A stretch of 64,000 nucleotides of DNA from Komarekiella atlantica HA4396-MV6. Lineage in GTDB: Bacteria; Cyanobacteriota; Cyanobacteriia; Cyanobacteriales; Nostocaceae. The stretch spans positions 124,001 to 188,000 of the forward strand of contig JAHHHK010000007.1 in the NCBI GenBank assembly GCA_019359395.1, given 5' to 3'. Below, in pieces: positions 1-11,745 of the stretch (within the stretch, counting starts at the first letter, position 1; every line of letters begins with the position of its first letter). A program made the position numbers and the translations under genes. The notes beneath the pieces were generated by a model. It was not told where the DNA came from. It did not search any database and worked only from the letters and a program-made list of their open reading frames with translations.

Positions 1-1578
<1,578 letters not shown>

Positions 1579-2013
1579 ATGCGATTACTACACACAATGC
1601 TACGAGTAGGCAACCTTGAAGAGTCCTTGAAGTTCTACTGTGAAGTTCTGGGAATGAAATTACTCCGGCGAAAAGATTATCCGGGAGGAGAATTTACCCT
1701 GGCTTTTGTTGGTTACGGTGATGAAAGCAATAACACGGTGCTTGAGCTAACTTACAACTGGGGGGTAGAAAAGTACGAATTGGGTAATGCTTACGGTCAT
1801 ATTGCTCTTGGTGTTGATGATATTTACGCCACATGTGAGGAAATCCGAAATCATGGCGGTAAAGTTGTACGAGAACCAGGCCCAATGAAACACGGTTCGA
1901 CAGTAATTGCTTTTGTAGAAGATCCAGATGGGTATAAAGTTGAACTGATTCAACTGGGTACTCAAGGGTCAGCAGCAAAACAGGAATCACAAGAACAACT
2001 TGTGAGCCAGTAA
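1579..2013 (+). CDS. gloA: Lactoylglutathione lyase (glyoxalase I)
   Basis: Converts the hemithioacetal of methylglyoxal and glutathione to S-lactoylglutathione, the first step of methylglyoxal detoxification. The 144-residue protein is a single vicinal-oxygen-chelate fold. His5, Glu56, His74 and Glu122 fall exactly at the metal-ligand positions known for the E. coli enzyme, which supports an active, probably nickel-type, glyoxalase I. The stretch [11 protein letters not shown] and the end [13 protein letters not shown] are typical. The last 17 residues ([15 protein letters not shown] and neighbours) are a polar tail that looks unstructured. It is monocistronic, and a stem-loop repeat at 2085 lies downstream. 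Confidence 0.95.
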   Translation: MRLLHTMLRVGNLEESLKFYCEVLGMKLLRRKDYPGGEFTLAFVGYGDESNNTVLELTYNWGVEKYELGNAYGHIALGVDDIYATCEEIRNHGGKVVREPGPMKHGSTVIAFVEDPDGYKVELIQLGTQGSAAKQESQEQLVSQ

Positions 2014-2579
2014 TTCTGAGGAAAGAATATTAGTGGCGTGTCAAAGCTAAAATGTTGCAATAATTTTTATTAGTTGGCGGTGGCTAGATCCCCGACTTCT
2101 TAAAGAAGTCGGGGATCTAAAGCAAAATAACTCTGTGCAACTTTTATTTCTTCTCAGCGTTCGCCTTGGTGTCGTAGACAGACGCTCTGCATAGCTTGCT
2201 TCTTTGCAGGAGTAATTTTTTCATAATTTTGCGTAAGTCCTGACTAAGTAATCGAGTTGAGCATTAAGTAATGCAGCGAAGAATACGTTCGCAAAAATTT
2301 TTAACTAGGAGTTTAGTAAATTGCACCATTAGTATCTGAACACAATTAGCGATCGCCCTACTTGGGATCATTTAGCAAAGTAAGCTGAGAGCAGTGTTTT
2401 CGTTTTAAATTAGAAATATAGGTAATGGATCAAACTATCACCAATTATCAATCCAAAGTTGCCACTGGAGATACACGCGGATATACGCCGATAATGTTTG
2501 GATAATTTGGGAGTACCATTACAACCATTCACCAATCCCCAATCCCTAAACTAAAAATCCCAAAGCTAAAATCCTAAAA
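2014..2579. other. Intergenic region gloA-clpB
   Basis: 566 bases with no convincing gene. The hairpin repeat at 2085-2119 and GC-rich interspersed-repeat debris (about 2155-2210) occupy the first half. The second half is A/T-rich and must contain the clpB promoter. I could not define a heat-shock operator with confidence. Confidence 0.5.
2085..2119. repeat. TAGATCCCCGACTTC hairpin repeat, copy 1
   Basis: TAGATCCCCGACTTCTT is followed by its near-perfect reverse complement AAGAAGTCGGGGATCTA. The preceding words TTAGTTGGCGGTGG are shared with the second copy at 5281, so the repeat unit is longer than the hairpin. The hairpin could end gloA transcription, but it lacks a clean U-tract. Confidence 0.85.
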
Positions 2580-5249
2580 ATGCAACCTACAGATCCCAAT
2601 AAATTTACTGATAAAGCCTGGGAAGCGATTGTTAAATCTCAGGATATAGTCCGTGCTTATCAACAACAGCAATTAGATGTTGAACATTTAATCATTGCCC
2701 TTTTAGAAGAACCCACAAGTATAGCAATCCGTATCCTCGCTCGAGCTGAAGTCGATCCAATCCGCTTACAACAGCAGCTAGAAGCATTTACCCAACGTCA
2801 GCCAAAAGTTGGTAAAAGCGATCAGCTCTACCTCGGTCGCAGCTTAGATGTTTTACTAGACAGAGCCGAGGAAATTCGAGCCAAGATGAAAGATTCCTAC
2901 GTCTCTGTAGAACACATTCTTCTGGCTTTTAGTGATGATGATCGCATTGGCCGGCGAGTTCTCAAAGCCTTTAACGTAGACATTGCTAAGCTAGAAGCTG
3001 CTATCAAAACCGTTCGCGGCAGTCAAAAAGTGACAGACCAAAGTCCAGAATCTCGCTATGAAGCTTTACAAAAGTTTGGCAGGGACTTGACAGAACAGGC
3101 AAAAGCTGGAAAACTCGACCCGGTAATCGGACGAGATGACGAAATTCGTCGGGTAATCCAGGTATTGTCTCGTCGCAGCAAGAATAACCCGGTGTTAATT
3201 GGTGAACCTGGGGTTGGTAAAACTGCGATCGCTGAAGCATTAGCGCAGCGCATGGTAAACGGTGATGTTCCCGAATCCCTGAAAAACCGCCAGCTCATCT
3301 CTTTAGATATCGGCAGTTTAATTGCTGGGGCAAAATTGCGGGGGGAATTTGAAGAACGTCTAAAAGCAGTCCTTAAAGAAGTTACTGAATCTAACGGTGA
3401 TATTGTTCTGTTTATTGACGAACTGCACACCGTCGTTGGTGCTGGTTCTACTCAACAAGGGGCGATGGATGCCGGGAATTTACTCAAACCGATGCTGGCG
3501 CGGGGCGAACTCCGTTGCATCGGTGCAAGTACTTTGGATGAATACCGCAAACACATCGAAAAAGATGCAGCACTAGAACGCCGCTTTCAACAAGTATTTG
3601 TGGATCAGCCCAGCGTGGAAAATACTATTTCCATTCTCCGGGGATTAAAAGAACGCTACGAAGTCCATCACAACGTTAAAATTTCTGATTCAGCCCTGGT
3701 AGCAGCAGCAACCCTGTCAGCACGTTATATTTCTGACCGCTTCTTACCAGATAAAGCCATTGACTTGGTAGATGAGGCTGCGGCAAAGTTGAAAATGGAA
3801 ATTACTTCCAAACCAGCAGAATTAGAAACTATTGACCGCCGCTTGATGCAGCTAGAAATGGAAAAGCTGTCATTGGCTGGAGAAGAAAAGGGTACTGCCC
3901 AAACTAGAGAGCGTTTGGAGCGCATTGAGCAAGAAATTGCTAAGTTGACGATCAAACAGCAGAAATTTAATGAACAATGGCAAGGTGAAAAGCAGCTATT
4001 AGAAGCTATTAGCACCTTAAAAAAAGAAGAAGATGCCTTGCGTGTGCAAATTGAACAGGCAGAACGTGACTACGATTTAAACAAAGCTGCCCAATTGAAG
4101 TATGGCAAATTGGAAGGAATGCAGCGCGATCGCGAAGCCAAAGAAACCAAACTTTTAGAAATTCAAAGCAAAGGTTCTACTTTACTGCGAGAACAAGTCA
4201 TTGAAGCCGATATTGCCGAAATCGTCGCCAAATGGACAGGAATCCCCGTAAATCGCCTATTGGAATCAGAACGGCAAAAATTGCTGCAACTAGAGCACCA
4301 TTTGCACGAACGAGTCATTGGGCAACAAGAAGCTGTCGCAGCAGTAGCAGCGGCAATTCGTCGCGCCCGTGCCGGGATGAAAGACCCATCTCGTCCCATT
4401 GGTTCATTTTTGTTCATGGGGCCCACTGGTGTGGGTAAAACTGAACTTGCCCGTGCTTTAGCTCAGTTTCTTTTTGATTCTGATGATGCTTTGGTACGCC
4501 TGGATATGTCTGAGTACATGGAAAAACACTCAGTTTCCCGGCTGGTGGGAGCACCTCCAGGATATATCGGCTATGAAGAAGGCGGTCAACTTTCCGAGGC
4601 TGTTCGCCGCCGTCCCTATTCGGTGGTGCTATTGGATGAAGTTGAAAAGGCTCACCCCGATGTGTTCAATATTTTGTTACAAGTACTAGATGATGGGAGA
4701 ATTACTGATTCGCAGGGAAGAACGGTAGATTTTCGCAACAGCGTCATTGTGATGACTAGTAACATCGGCAGCGAGTACATCTTGGATGTTTCTGGTGATG
4801 ACACCAAGTATGAAATGATGCGAGTGCGGGTAACGGATGCATTGCGATCGCATTTCCGCCCCGAATTTCTCAACCGCGTCGATGATATTATTCTCTTCCA
4901 TACCCTCAGTCGCACAGAAATGCGACATATCATCCGCATTCAACTCAAACGAGTAGAAAATCTCCTCCGAGAGCAAAAAATCTCTTTCGAGATATCACAA
5001 CCTGCCTGTGATTACCTTGTAGAAACAGGCTACGATCCAGTTTACGGCGCACGCCCACTAAAACGAGCAATTCAGCGAGAAGTAGAAAACCCCATCGCCA
5101 CCAAGTTACTGGAAAATACTTTTATCTCTGGAGACACGATTTTCATTGATAAAGGTGAAAACGGTCTATCATTTAGCAAAAAATCGTCTGTTAAAGTGTC
5201 AGTTCCAAAAACAACTATCAAGTTATTAGAGCCAGCACCCGAACCTTGA
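2580..5249 (+). CDS. clpB: ATP-dependent disaggregase ClpB
   Basis: Hsp100 chaperone that pulls polypeptides out of aggregates through its central pore, working with DnaK in the cytoplasm. At 889 residues it is full length. In order it has a Clp N-domain (about 1-150), a first AAA+ module with Walker A GEPGVGKT (near 208) and Walker B VLFIDELH, a coiled-coil middle domain rich in E/K/Q (about 400-530) that marks ClpB rather than ClpC, and a second AAA+ module with GPTGVGKT (near 614), [11 protein letters not shown] and [13 protein letters not shown]. The C-terminal D2 region has the [13 protein letters not shown] sensor-2 motif. Heterocystous cyanobacteria often carry two clpB genes; sequence alone does not tell which this is. 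Confidence 0.98.
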   Translation: MQPTDPNKFTDKAWEAIVKSQDIVRAYQQQQLDVEHLIIALLEEPTSIAIRILARAEVDPIRLQQQLEAFTQRQPKVGKSDQLYLGRSLDVLLDRAEEIRAKMKDSYVSVEHILLAFSDDDRIGRRVLKAFNVDIAKLEAAIKTVRGSQKVTDQSPESRYEALQKFGRDLTEQAKAGKLDPVIGRDDEIRRVIQVLSRRSKNNPVLIGEPGVGKTAIAEALAQRMVNGDVPESLKNRQLISLDIGSLIAGAKLRGEFEERLKAVLKEVTESNGDIVLFIDELHTVVGAGSTQQGAMDAGNLLKPMLARGELRCIGASTLDEYRKHIEKDAALERRFQQVFVDQPSVENTISILRGLKERYEVHHNVKISDSALVAAATLSARYISDRFLPDKAIDLVDEAAAKLKMEITSKPAELETIDRRLMQLEMEKLSLAGEEKGTAQTRERLERIEQEIAKLTIKQQKFNEQWQGEKQLLEAISTLKKEEDALRVQIEQAERDYDLNKAAQLKYGKLEGMQRDREAKETKLLEIQSKGSTLLREQVIEADIAEIVAKWTGIPVNRLLESERQKLLQLEHHLHERVIGQQEAVAAVAAAIRRARAGMKDPSRPIGSFLFMGPTGVGKTELARALAQFLFDSDDALVRLDMSEYMEKHSVSRLVGAPPGYIGYEEGGQLSEAVRRRPYSVVLLDEVEKAHPDVFNILLQVLDDGRITDSQGRTVDFRNSVIVMTSNIGSEYILDVSGDDTKYEMMRVRVTDALRSHFRPEFLNRVDDIILFHTLSRTEMRHIIRIQLKRVENLLREQKISFEISQPACDYLVETGYDPVYGARPLKRAIQREVENPIATKLLENTFISGDTIFIDKGENGLSFSKKSSVKVSVPKTTIKLLEPAPEP

Positions 5250-5280
5250 AATTTTAGCAAAAGCTTAGTTGGCGGTGGTC

Positions 5281-5313
5281 AGATCCTCGATTTCTTTAAA
5301 AAGTCGGGGATCT
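5281..5313. repeat. TAGATCCCCGACTTC hairpin repeat, copy 2
   Basis: A diverged copy of the hairpin at 2085, preceded by the same TTAGTTGGCGGTGG words. It starts 31 bases after the clpB stop, so it may act as a transcription end or an mRNA 3' stabiliser. The left arm carries substitutions. Confidence 0.8.
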
Positions 5314-5391
5314 AATAGCCCAGTTAGGGGTAATTCATAATACAGCGAATAAAATAGCAAGAGCCGATTTACTCACCCAGAAGTGCTGATT

Positions 5392-6738
5392 ATGAAAGCA
5401 ATCCAAGCTCTTGCTCGTTATTTCCCGGATAAATGTGGTGGTATTCAAGTAAACCTGAATGAACTGCTGCCACAGCTGCGATCGCATAATATTGACATCC
5501 AAATAGCAGCAGCTAGTAACGGTTCCCAAAAAGAAGATATTTATAAACATAACGACATAGAAGTTTATCGATATCCTGTCTTTCCAGCACCCAAAACACA
5601 ACCCAATCATGGACAATTTTCACATGGAAAATTTGAGCATTTTGCTAATTGGTTAACCAGGCAAAAAGCAGACATTTACCATCAACACCATTGGGAAACA
5701 TATTGTGGATTGCCTCATCTCCGTTTAGCTAAACAATTAGGCATGTCAACAGTGGTAACGATCCACTATCCTCTACCTATTTGCCAGCGGACTACCTTAA
5801 TGTTTAATGGACAACAAGTCTGTGATGGCAAAATTGATGTAGTGCGTTGTTCTCAGTGTGCCGATACTTTAAGCAGTAAACTACCTGCGGCAATGGTCAA
5901 AACTTTGAGCCATTTGCCTATGTCTGTCCTAAGTCAATTACCTTTGCCTACAAGCGCTTATCTGCCTGCTTCAGTAGACGAGGAATTAGGGCGGTTTGTA
6001 CGCCCTTTTGTCGTACCTGGTTATGTCAATGCCCGTCAACAAAGTTTACTAGAAATGGCAAAATTTGCCGATCGCATCATAGCAGTGTGTGATTGGCTTT
6101 ATAAAGCTCTACTCATCAACGGTATCCCTGAAGAAAAACTTGTTCTCTGCCGCTATGGAATTGGTTACGCTACACAAGAAACACCACCAGCACAGGAGAA
6201 ATATGTCCCTTTAAAAGTAGTTTTTTTAGGACGCTGGGATATATATAAGGGCATCGATATCTTAGTACAAGCAGTTAAAGATTTACCTGCGGAAATTCCC
6301 ATTGAGTTAATAATTCATGGAATAGCGCAGGATGAGCGATATCGCCAAACAATTTTTAACCTAATCGACAATGATCCTCGGATTCGTGTAGAAAAACAAC
6401 TAACAAGGGAAGAACTGCCCAAGGCTATGGCTAATTACGATATACTGGCTGTGCCTTCTCAATGGCTGGAAACTGGGCCTTTAGTCGTACTAGAAGCCCA
6501 TGCCCTATCTTTACCTGTAATCGGTTCCAACTTAGGCGGTATCGCAGAACTGGTAAGACATGGCATTGATGGTTGGCTAGTAACTGCTAACGATCCCAAG
6601 GCTTGGACTGAGAGCCTTCGGCTGTTAGCAACAGATGCAAATTTACTGAATAAATTACGCCAAGGTATTAAACCAGTTCGCACTCTAAATATGCAAGCTG
6701 CGGAAATAGCCGCCATATATAACAACCTGCAACGGTAG
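5392..6738 (+). CDS. Glycosyltransferase family 4 (GT-B fold)
   Basis: Probably transfers a sugar from a nucleotide-sugar donor in surface polysaccharide or glycolipid synthesis; the substrate is unknown. The N-terminal part (MKAIQALARYFPDKCGGIQV) contains the acceptor-side GG loop. The C-terminal donor-binding half contains VVFLGRWDIYKGIDILVQAV (about residues 280-300) and the GT4 signature VPSQWLETGPLVVLEAHA with the EX7E-type glutamates, then GGIAELV. An in-frame GTG lies nine bases upstream, but ATG at 5392 gives the standard N-terminus. About 449 residues, which fits the family. It has no operon partners, sitting between clpB and htpG. Confidence 0.85.
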   Translation: MKAIQALARYFPDKCGGIQVNLNELLPQLRSHNIDIQIAAASNGSQKEDIYKHNDIEVYRYPVFPAPKTQPNHGQFSHGKFEHFANWLTRQKADIYHQHHWETYCGLPHLRLAKQLGMSTVVTIHYPLPICQRTTLMFNGQQVCDGKIDVVRCSQCADTLSSKLPAAMVKTLSHLPMSVLSQLPLPTSAYLPASVDEELGRFVRPFVVPGYVNARQQSLLEMAKFADRIIAVCDWLYKALLINGIPEEKLVLCRYGIGYATQETPPAQEKYVPLKVVFLGRWDIYKGIDILVQAVKDLPAEIPIELIIHGIAQDERYRQTIFNLIDNDPRIRVEKQLTREELPKAMANYDILAVPSQWLETGPLVVLEAHALSLPVIGSNLGGIAELVRHGIDGWLVTANDPKAWTESLRLLATDANLLNKLRQGIKPVRTLNMQAAEIAAIYNNLQR

Positions 6739-6871
6739 TTTCAACAGCATTTATGATTGATGGTAGTGAAATCCGAATAAAATTAAGAGGCATTCCTTAC
6801 CTAAAACAACAGAGGAATCGCGGAAAATTGATCCTCAGAATTATCTCTGCAACTAACACAGACGGATAACC

Positions 6872-8860
6872 ATGCTAGAACAAGGTACTATCAGTATTCA
6901 TACTGAGAATATTTTCCCAATTATCAAGAAGTCGCTCTACTCAGATCACCAAATCTTCTTGCGGGAACTGGTATCCAACGCTGTAGACGCCATTCAAAAA
7001 CTGAAAATGGTATCTCAAGCCGGGGAGTATAGTGGAGACATAGGCGAACCAGAAATTGAAATCGCCATCGATAAAGATAACAAGACCCTCTCTATTTCCG
7101 ATAATGGTATCGGCATGACAGCAGAGGAAGTGAAAAAATACATCAATCAGGTTGCCTTCTCCAGTGCTGAAGAATTTATTCATAAGTATCAAGGCAAATC
7201 AGATCAACCAATTATCGGGCACTTCGGTCTTGGCTTCTACTCCTCGTTCATGGTGGCGCAAAAAGTTGAAATTGATACCCTTTCTTACCAAGAAGGAGCG
7301 CCAGCAGTTCACTGGACTTGTGATGGTTCTCCAGAATTTACCCTAGAAGATTCACCCCGTACAACTCGCGGTACTACTATTACCCTGACTCTGCAAGGAG
7401 AAGAGGAAGAATTTTTAGAGTCAGCACGCATTAAGAATCTTGTCAAGACTTACTGCGACTTCATGCCAGTGCCAATTAAATTGGAAGGCGAAGTCTTAAA
7501 TCGGCAAAAAGCACCGTGGCGTGAGTCACCAAGTAGTCTGAGTCAAGAAGATTATTTAGAGTTTTACCGCTACCTGTACCCTTTTCAGGAAGAACCGCTG
7601 TTGTGGGTGCATCTGAATACAGACTATCCCTTTATCATTAACGGTATTCTGTATTTTCCGAAAATGAAGCCCGATGTAGATGTTACAAAAGGGCAGATCA
7701 AGCTATTTTGCAATCAAGTTTTTGTTAGCGACAACTGCGAAGAAATTATCCCGCAATTTTTAACACCAATGCGGGGTGTGATTGATAGCAGCGATATTCC
7801 TTTGAACGTTTCGCGTAGTGCATTGCAAGGCGATCGCACCGTGCGGCGAATTGGTGATTATATTGCCAAAAAAGTAGGCGATCGCCTCAAAGAACTTTTC
7901 CGCGACAACCGCGAACAATACATTAGTGCTTGGAAAGACCTCGGAACTTTTGTCAAATTTGGTGTTCTCAACGACGAGAAATTCAAAAAACAAATCGAAG
8001 ACATCATCGTTTTTCGCACCACCGCCAAACTTACAGACAAACCTGCTGCCGAAACTCCAGCAGTTGAGGTACAGTCCTCAGAAGGGGATGCGTGGCAAGA
8101 TGTTACTCCTGCATCCAATTCTGAGAACTCAGCACTCAGTACTCCTTACACGACGCTGAAAGAGTATTTAGAACGCAACAAAGAACGCCACGAGAATCGG
8201 GTTTTCTACAGCACCGATGAAGCAACCCAAGCTACCTACGTAGAACTGCACAAAAACCAAGGTTTAGAAGTCCTGTTTATGGACTCCTTCATCGACACCC
8301 ACTTTATCAACTTCCTAGAGCGGGAATATCAAGATGTCAAGTTTACACGGGTAGACTCCGACTTAGATAATACATTGTTGGAACAAGACAAAGCGACGGA
8401 AATTGTTGATCCCAAAACCAACAAAACCCGGAGTGAGGTCATCAAAGAGTTATTTGAGAAATCCCTCAACAAACCCAAACTCAATATCCGCACCGAAGCT
8501 TTAAAAGCCGATAATCCCCAAGGAACACCACCTGCGATCGTGCTACTACCAGAAATTCTCCGCCGCCTGCGAGAAATGAACGCCATGATGCAGCAGCAAA
8601 CAGCAGAGTTTCCCGAAGACCACATTTTACTGGTGAATACTGCTCACCCGCTGATTCAAAACTTAGCGAACCTCAACCAAGGTACTATCATCCAAGGTGA
8701 CGGTCAATCGCCGACAAATCAGTTGGTGAATATGATTTGCCAACATGTCTACGATTTGGCGCTGATGTCTCAAAAAGGGTTTGACGCTGAGGGAATGAAA
8801 TCTTTCGTTGAGCGCTCAAACGAAGTACTCACCAAGCTGACGGAACAAGCTAGTAAGTAG
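6872..8860 (+). CDS. htpG: Chaperone HtpG (Hsp90)
   Basis: Bacterial Hsp90, a homodimeric ATP-driven chaperone for client proteins including, in cyanobacteria, phycobilisome linker polypeptides. The GHKL ATPase domain is at the N-terminus: FLRELVSNAVDAIQKL (metal and nucleotide Asn), ISDNGIGM and IIGHFGLGFYSSF. The middle domain contains the conserved PLNVSRSALQGD arginine segment, followed by a C-terminal dimerisation part. At 662 residues it has the length usual in cyanobacteria. A Pro/Ala/Ser-rich insert (about residues 390-425) separates the middle subdomains. It stands alone, with a palindromic repeat immediately downstream. Confidence 0.97.
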   Translation: MLEQGTISIHTENIFPIIKKSLYSDHQIFLRELVSNAVDAIQKLKMVSQAGEYSGDIGEPEIEIAIDKDNKTLSISDNGIGMTAEEVKKYINQVAFSSAEEFIHKYQGKSDQPIIGHFGLGFYSSFMVAQKVEIDTLSYQEGAPAVHWTCDGSPEFTLEDSPRTTRGTTITLTLQGEEEEFLESARIKNLVKTYCDFMPVPIKLEGEVLNRQKAPWRESPSSLSQEDYLEFYRYLYPFQEEPLLWVHLNTDYPFIINGILYFPKMKPDVDVTKGQIKLFCNQVFVSDNCEEIIPQFLTPMRGVIDSSDIPLNVSRSALQGDRTVRRIGDYIAKKVGDRLKELFRDNREQYISAWKDLGTFVKFGVLNDEKFKKQIEDIIVFRTTAKLTDKPAAETPAVEVQSSEGDAWQDVTPASNSENSALSTPYTTLKEYLERNKERHENRVFYSTDEATQATYVELHKNQGLEVLFMDSFIDTHFINFLEREYQDVKFTRVDSDLDNTLLEQDKATEIVDPKTNKTRSEVIKELFEKSLNKPKLNIRTEALKADNPQGTPPAIVLLPEILRRLREMNAMMQQQTAEFPEDHILLVNTAHPLIQNLANLNQGTIIQGDGQSPTNQLVNMICQHVYDLALMSQKGFDAEGMKSFVERSNEVLTKLTEQASK

Positions 8861-8881
8861 GATAGGGGGTCAAGGGTTAAA

Positions 8882-8943
8882 AGTAGAGACGCGATTAAGT
8901 AGAGACGCGATTAAGTAGAGACGCGATTAATCGCGTCTCTACA
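8882..8943. repeat. GTAGAGACGCGATT repeat, three tandem half-units plus palindrome
   Basis: The 16-bp word AGTAGAGACGCGATTA is repeated three times in tandem, and the last unit completes the palindrome with AATCGCGTCTCTAC. It starts about 20 bases after the htpG stop. This suggests the half-palindrome can amplify in tandem. Confidence 0.9.
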
Positions 8944-9047
8944 AGGGTCAGTTATTTATTCCCCTTGTCCTCCTTGTCCTCTCTGCCTCGGTTGCTGAGC
9001 GTACCCCTATGCTTAAGTAAGCTACGCGTAGCATCTCGTAGAGAAGC

Positions 9048-9087
9048 CGTAAAGCCTGCGGCACAGCTACGCTTAGGGCGCAGCCTC
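9048..9087 (-). repeat. 40-bp interspersed element, copy A
   Basis: Reverse complement of the 40-bp sequence also found at 44988-45027 and 48737-48776, with one mismatch. It starts GAGGCTGCGCCCTAAGCG and ends GCAGGCTTTACG. It is non-coding and sits between genes each time. Confidence 0.88.
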
Positions 9088-9198
9088 AAAGTAGAGAAGC
9101 ACTGCTCCCCCACTCTCCCACTCCTTCCTTAACTACTTCCGCTGCCTAAGTCCTAAAATGGAAAGGCTGTATTCAAAAACTAACTGGAGATAGTTGCT

Positions 9199-9435
9199 AT
9201 GTCTCGTCGCTGTGAACTAACTGGTAAAAAGGCAAATAACGCCTTTGCCGTTTCCCACTCCCACCGCCGCACAAAACGGCTTCAACATGCCAATCTGCAA
9301 AACAAGCGCGTTTGGTGGCAAGGTGGTAATCGCTGGGTGAAACTGAAGTTGTGTACTAAAGCAATCAAAACCCTAGAAACGAAAGGGCTGGAAGCAATGG
9401 CAAAAGAAGCTGGCATTAACCTGAACCATTACTAG
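9199..9435 (+). CDS. rpmB: 50S ribosomal protein L28
   Basis: Large-subunit ribosomal protein bL28 of 78 residues, full length. It begins [21 protein letters not shown], matching the bL28 N-terminal pattern, followed by the basic segment [19 protein letters not shown]. The start ATG at 9199 is the only sensible one and is preceded by CTGGAGATAG, a good ribosome-binding site. It is transcribed alone and followed by a clear intrinsic terminator. Confidence 0.97.
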   Translation: MSRRCELTGKKANNAFAVSHSHRRTKRLQHANLQNKRVWWQGGNRWVKLKLCTKAIKTLETKGLEAMAKEAGINLNHY

Positions 9436-9500
9436 ACTGCTCAGCTAACGCACCTGCACCCAATCCTAATTCCTGGGCTGAAGAATATTCTCCCTAGTCG

Positions 9501-9524
9501 CCTCCCCCTTTTGGGGAGGTTTTT
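9501..9524 (+). terminator. Intrinsic terminator of rpmB
   Basis: CCTCCCC-CTTTT-GGGGAGG forms a seven-base G/C stem with a five-base loop and is followed by TTTTT. It lies 66 bases past the rpmB stop, facing the convergent devA gene. Confidence 0.9.
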
Positions 9525-9549
9525 AAGTTTTGATTTTAGAATCCTGTTA

Positions 9550-10254
9550 TTAACTGATAACTGCACTTTGGGAATTACGGGCTAAAAGACCATCTTCCAT
9601 TTCTATGATGCGATCGGCTATATCCAAGATGCGGTTATCGTGGGTTACTAACAAGATAGTAGTTCCCTGCTCCTTGGCAAGGCTCTGCATTATTTCTACA
9701 ACATCGCGTCCTGATTGTTTGTCTAAAGCTGCTGTTGGTTCGTCTGCTAGCACCAGTGGCGGATGATTCACCAAGGCGCGGGCGATCGCTATTCTTTGTT
9801 TTTGCCCACCAGAAAGATTATCTGGATAATAATTAATTCGTTCTTTTAAACCAACAGCCCCCAGCATACCTTCTGATTTAGATACTGCCTCAGTTTGAGA
9901 AATATTTTCATTCAATTCCACCGCCATTTGCACATTTTGCCTAGCAGTCAAGAACCCCAGCAAATTATGAGCCTGGAAAATATAACCAATTTTGCGCCGC
10001 ATCTGCACCAGCTTGTTCTGACTGACACCAAATAGTTCTTCACCTAAAAATTTCAAGCTTCCCTCTTGTACAGACCGTAAACCACCAATCAAGCTCAGTA
10101 ATGTTGTTTTACCTGACCCTGATGGCCCAGTCATAATGACAATCTCTCCAGCATAAATATCTAGGTTAATGTCAAATAAAATTTGTCTTTTCAGTGCGCC
10201 TTTACCATAGTAATGATTCAAGTTTTTAATGGTAATTACTGGTTCTCTCATCAT
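9550..10254 (-). CDS. devA: DevA-type ABC exporter ATPase
   Basis: ATP-binding subunit that powers the DevBCA-type exporter at the inner membrane. The 234 residues contain Walker A GPSGSGKTTLLSLIGG (about 44-59), the Q-loop in YIFQAHNLLGFLTARQNV, the ABC signature LSGGQKQRIAIARAL, Walker B PLVLADEPTAALD and the H-loop LLVTHDNRI. Third gene of devB-devC-devA on the minus strand, 158 bases after devC. In Anabaena the best-studied devBCA set exports heterocyst glycolipids through TolC, but these genomes have several paralogous sets, so the cargo here is not settled. Confidence 0.92.
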   Translation of the reverse strand: MMREPVITIKNLNHYYGKGALKRQILFDINLDIYAGEIVIMTGPSGSGKTTLLSLIGGLRSVQEGSLKFLGEELFGVSQNKLVQMRRKIGYIFQAHNLLGFLTARQNVQMAVELNENISQTEAVSKSEGMLGAVGLKERINYYPDNLSGGQKQRIAIARALVNHPPLVLADEPTAALDKQSGRDVVEIMQSLAKEQGTTILLVTHDNRILDIADRIIEMEDGLLARNSQSAVIS

Positions 10255-10412
10255 AAAATTTGTAGCTATAAGTTAGCTTTTTTGAGATGTTTACTAAGTT
10301 TGAGGATTTATAATCTCTCAACTATAAATTATGATTCAAATTTTCTAATATCTATTAATAATTAATTTTGAATTTATAATATTCAAAATCAAAGATGGCT
10401 GAGCAGCTTTAA

Positions 10413-11567
10413 TTAAAATATATCTGCTGGATCAGCAGAGCGTAATTTTCGGACAGCGATCGCACCAGAAATAAAGCACATTAAAATAGTCATAATTAAC
10501 ACCATTACTGCACGACCAAAGCTCATAAAAACTGGTAAAAGTGTAGCCTCTCTAGCTCGTTGATAAAGAAACATCGTAAAAGTGAATCCAGGAATATATC
10601 CTAAAACTGCTAACAATAAAGCCTCTTGTAAAATCACGATCAACAAATATTTTTGTGTGTAACCGATTGCTTTGAGAGTTGCATATTCAGCCAAATGCTC
10701 TGTAACTTCTGTATAAAGTATTTGATACACAATCACAGTTCCCACAATAAAACCCATGATTGTCCCTAACGTGAAAATAAACCCGATAGCCGTACCACTC
10801 GCCCAGTAATTTCGCTCAAAGTCAATAAATTCTTGCTTAGTTAAAACATTAATATCTTTAGGTAAATAATTTCGTAAATTTTGGACAACGACTGTAGCAT
10901 TTGCTCCCGGTTTTAATCTAATTAGTCCAATATCAATCAATCCTCGCTGACGATTAGTAAATATCCGTATAAAGTTAACATCGCTCGTGATTAAATTCCC
11001 ATCAGCCCCAAAGGATGCACCTAATGTAAATAGTCCTTCTACTTTAATTTGCCTCCTTCTCACTTCTGCTGTTACAGTATTTCCTTGCTCAAAACTAGCC
11101 GCAATTGGCCCATACTCAACTCTAGAAGAACGGTCATATAAAACTACATCAGGTAGTTTAACTTTATCTAAATTTTCTTGAACTCCAGGTAAATTTAACA
11201 AGTTAACTTCTGGATTAATCCCAAAAATTAAGATATTACGAGGACGACCAGTTACAGGATTTTTCCAACTTGTATAGTCCAAATATATAGGATGGACTGA
11301 TTGTACTGCTTGTAAATCTAAAGCCTTATATAATCGCCGTTGGGAAAAACTTTTCATTGCCAACAGAGCGTTAGATTGACTGTTGATTAAAACAATATCG
11401 CCCTGTAAGCTGGTATGGAACCGAACGTTACTATAATAAAGAGCATCTCGGAAACCAAGTTGCATAAACATTAAAATATCCGCAAAGGCAATTCCTGCCA
11501 GAGCCACGGCTAGGCGAGTTTTTTCTCTTGTCAACTGTAGCCAAGACAGAGGTATTTTTTGATTCAT
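10413..11567 (-). CDS. devC: DevC-type ABC exporter permease
   Basis: Inner-membrane subunit of the exporter, related to MacB/FtsX-like permeases. At 384 residues it has one N-terminal membrane segment (LAVALAGIAFADILMFMQLGF, about 18-37), a long periplasmic domain of roughly 200 residues, then three C-terminal segments (IGFIFTLGTIMGFIVGTVIVYQ; LIVILQEALLLAVLGYIPGF; VMVLIMTILMCFISGAIAVRKL). That topology and the closing RKLRSADPADIF are typical of DevC. It lies between devB and devA with A/T-rich spacers of 178 and 158 bases. Confidence 0.93.
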   Translation of the reverse strand: MNQKIPLSWLQLTREKTRLAVALAGIAFADILMFMQLGFRDALYYSNVRFHTSLQGDIVLINSQSNALLAMKSFSQRRLYKALDLQAVQSVHPIYLDYTSWKNPVTGRPRNILIFGINPEVNLLNLPGVQENLDKVKLPDVVLYDRSSRVEYGPIAASFEQGNTVTAEVRRRQIKVEGLFTLGASFGADGNLITSDVNFIRIFTNRQRGLIDIGLIRLKPGANATVVVQNLRNYLPKDINVLTKQEFIDFERNYWASGTAIGFIFTLGTIMGFIVGTVIVYQILYTEVTEHLAEYATLKAIGYTQKYLLIVILQEALLLAVLGYIPGFTFTMFLYQRAREATLLPVFMSFGRAVMVLIMTILMCFISGAIAVRKLRSADPADIF

Positions 11568-11745
11568 TTTCTAGGCTGTTAAGCAGGTAGTATTTAATTC
11601 ATAAAGTATCAAATGTAAAATAATTTTTAAAACTATCTTGATGTGAGATAATTAATTTTATTAACTAATAATTATGATTGCTTGCATTATAAATAATACA
11701 AGTATTGCAGTAAAAACAAATTATTACTGCTCACTCATAACTTGA

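Larger units (their letters stand above)
8861..9198. other. Repeat-filled gap htpG-rpmB
   Basis: 338 bases without a gene. They hold the 16-bp tandem version of the GTAGAGACGCGATT palindrome (8882-8943), the reverse-orientation copy of the 40-bp element (9048-9087), C-rich low complexity, and presumably the rpmB promoter close to 9150. Confidence 0.6.

Noticed and set aside
3056-3430. 124-codon frame opposite clpB
   Set aside because: Shadow of the strongly conserved clpB ATPase coding sequence; no independent features.
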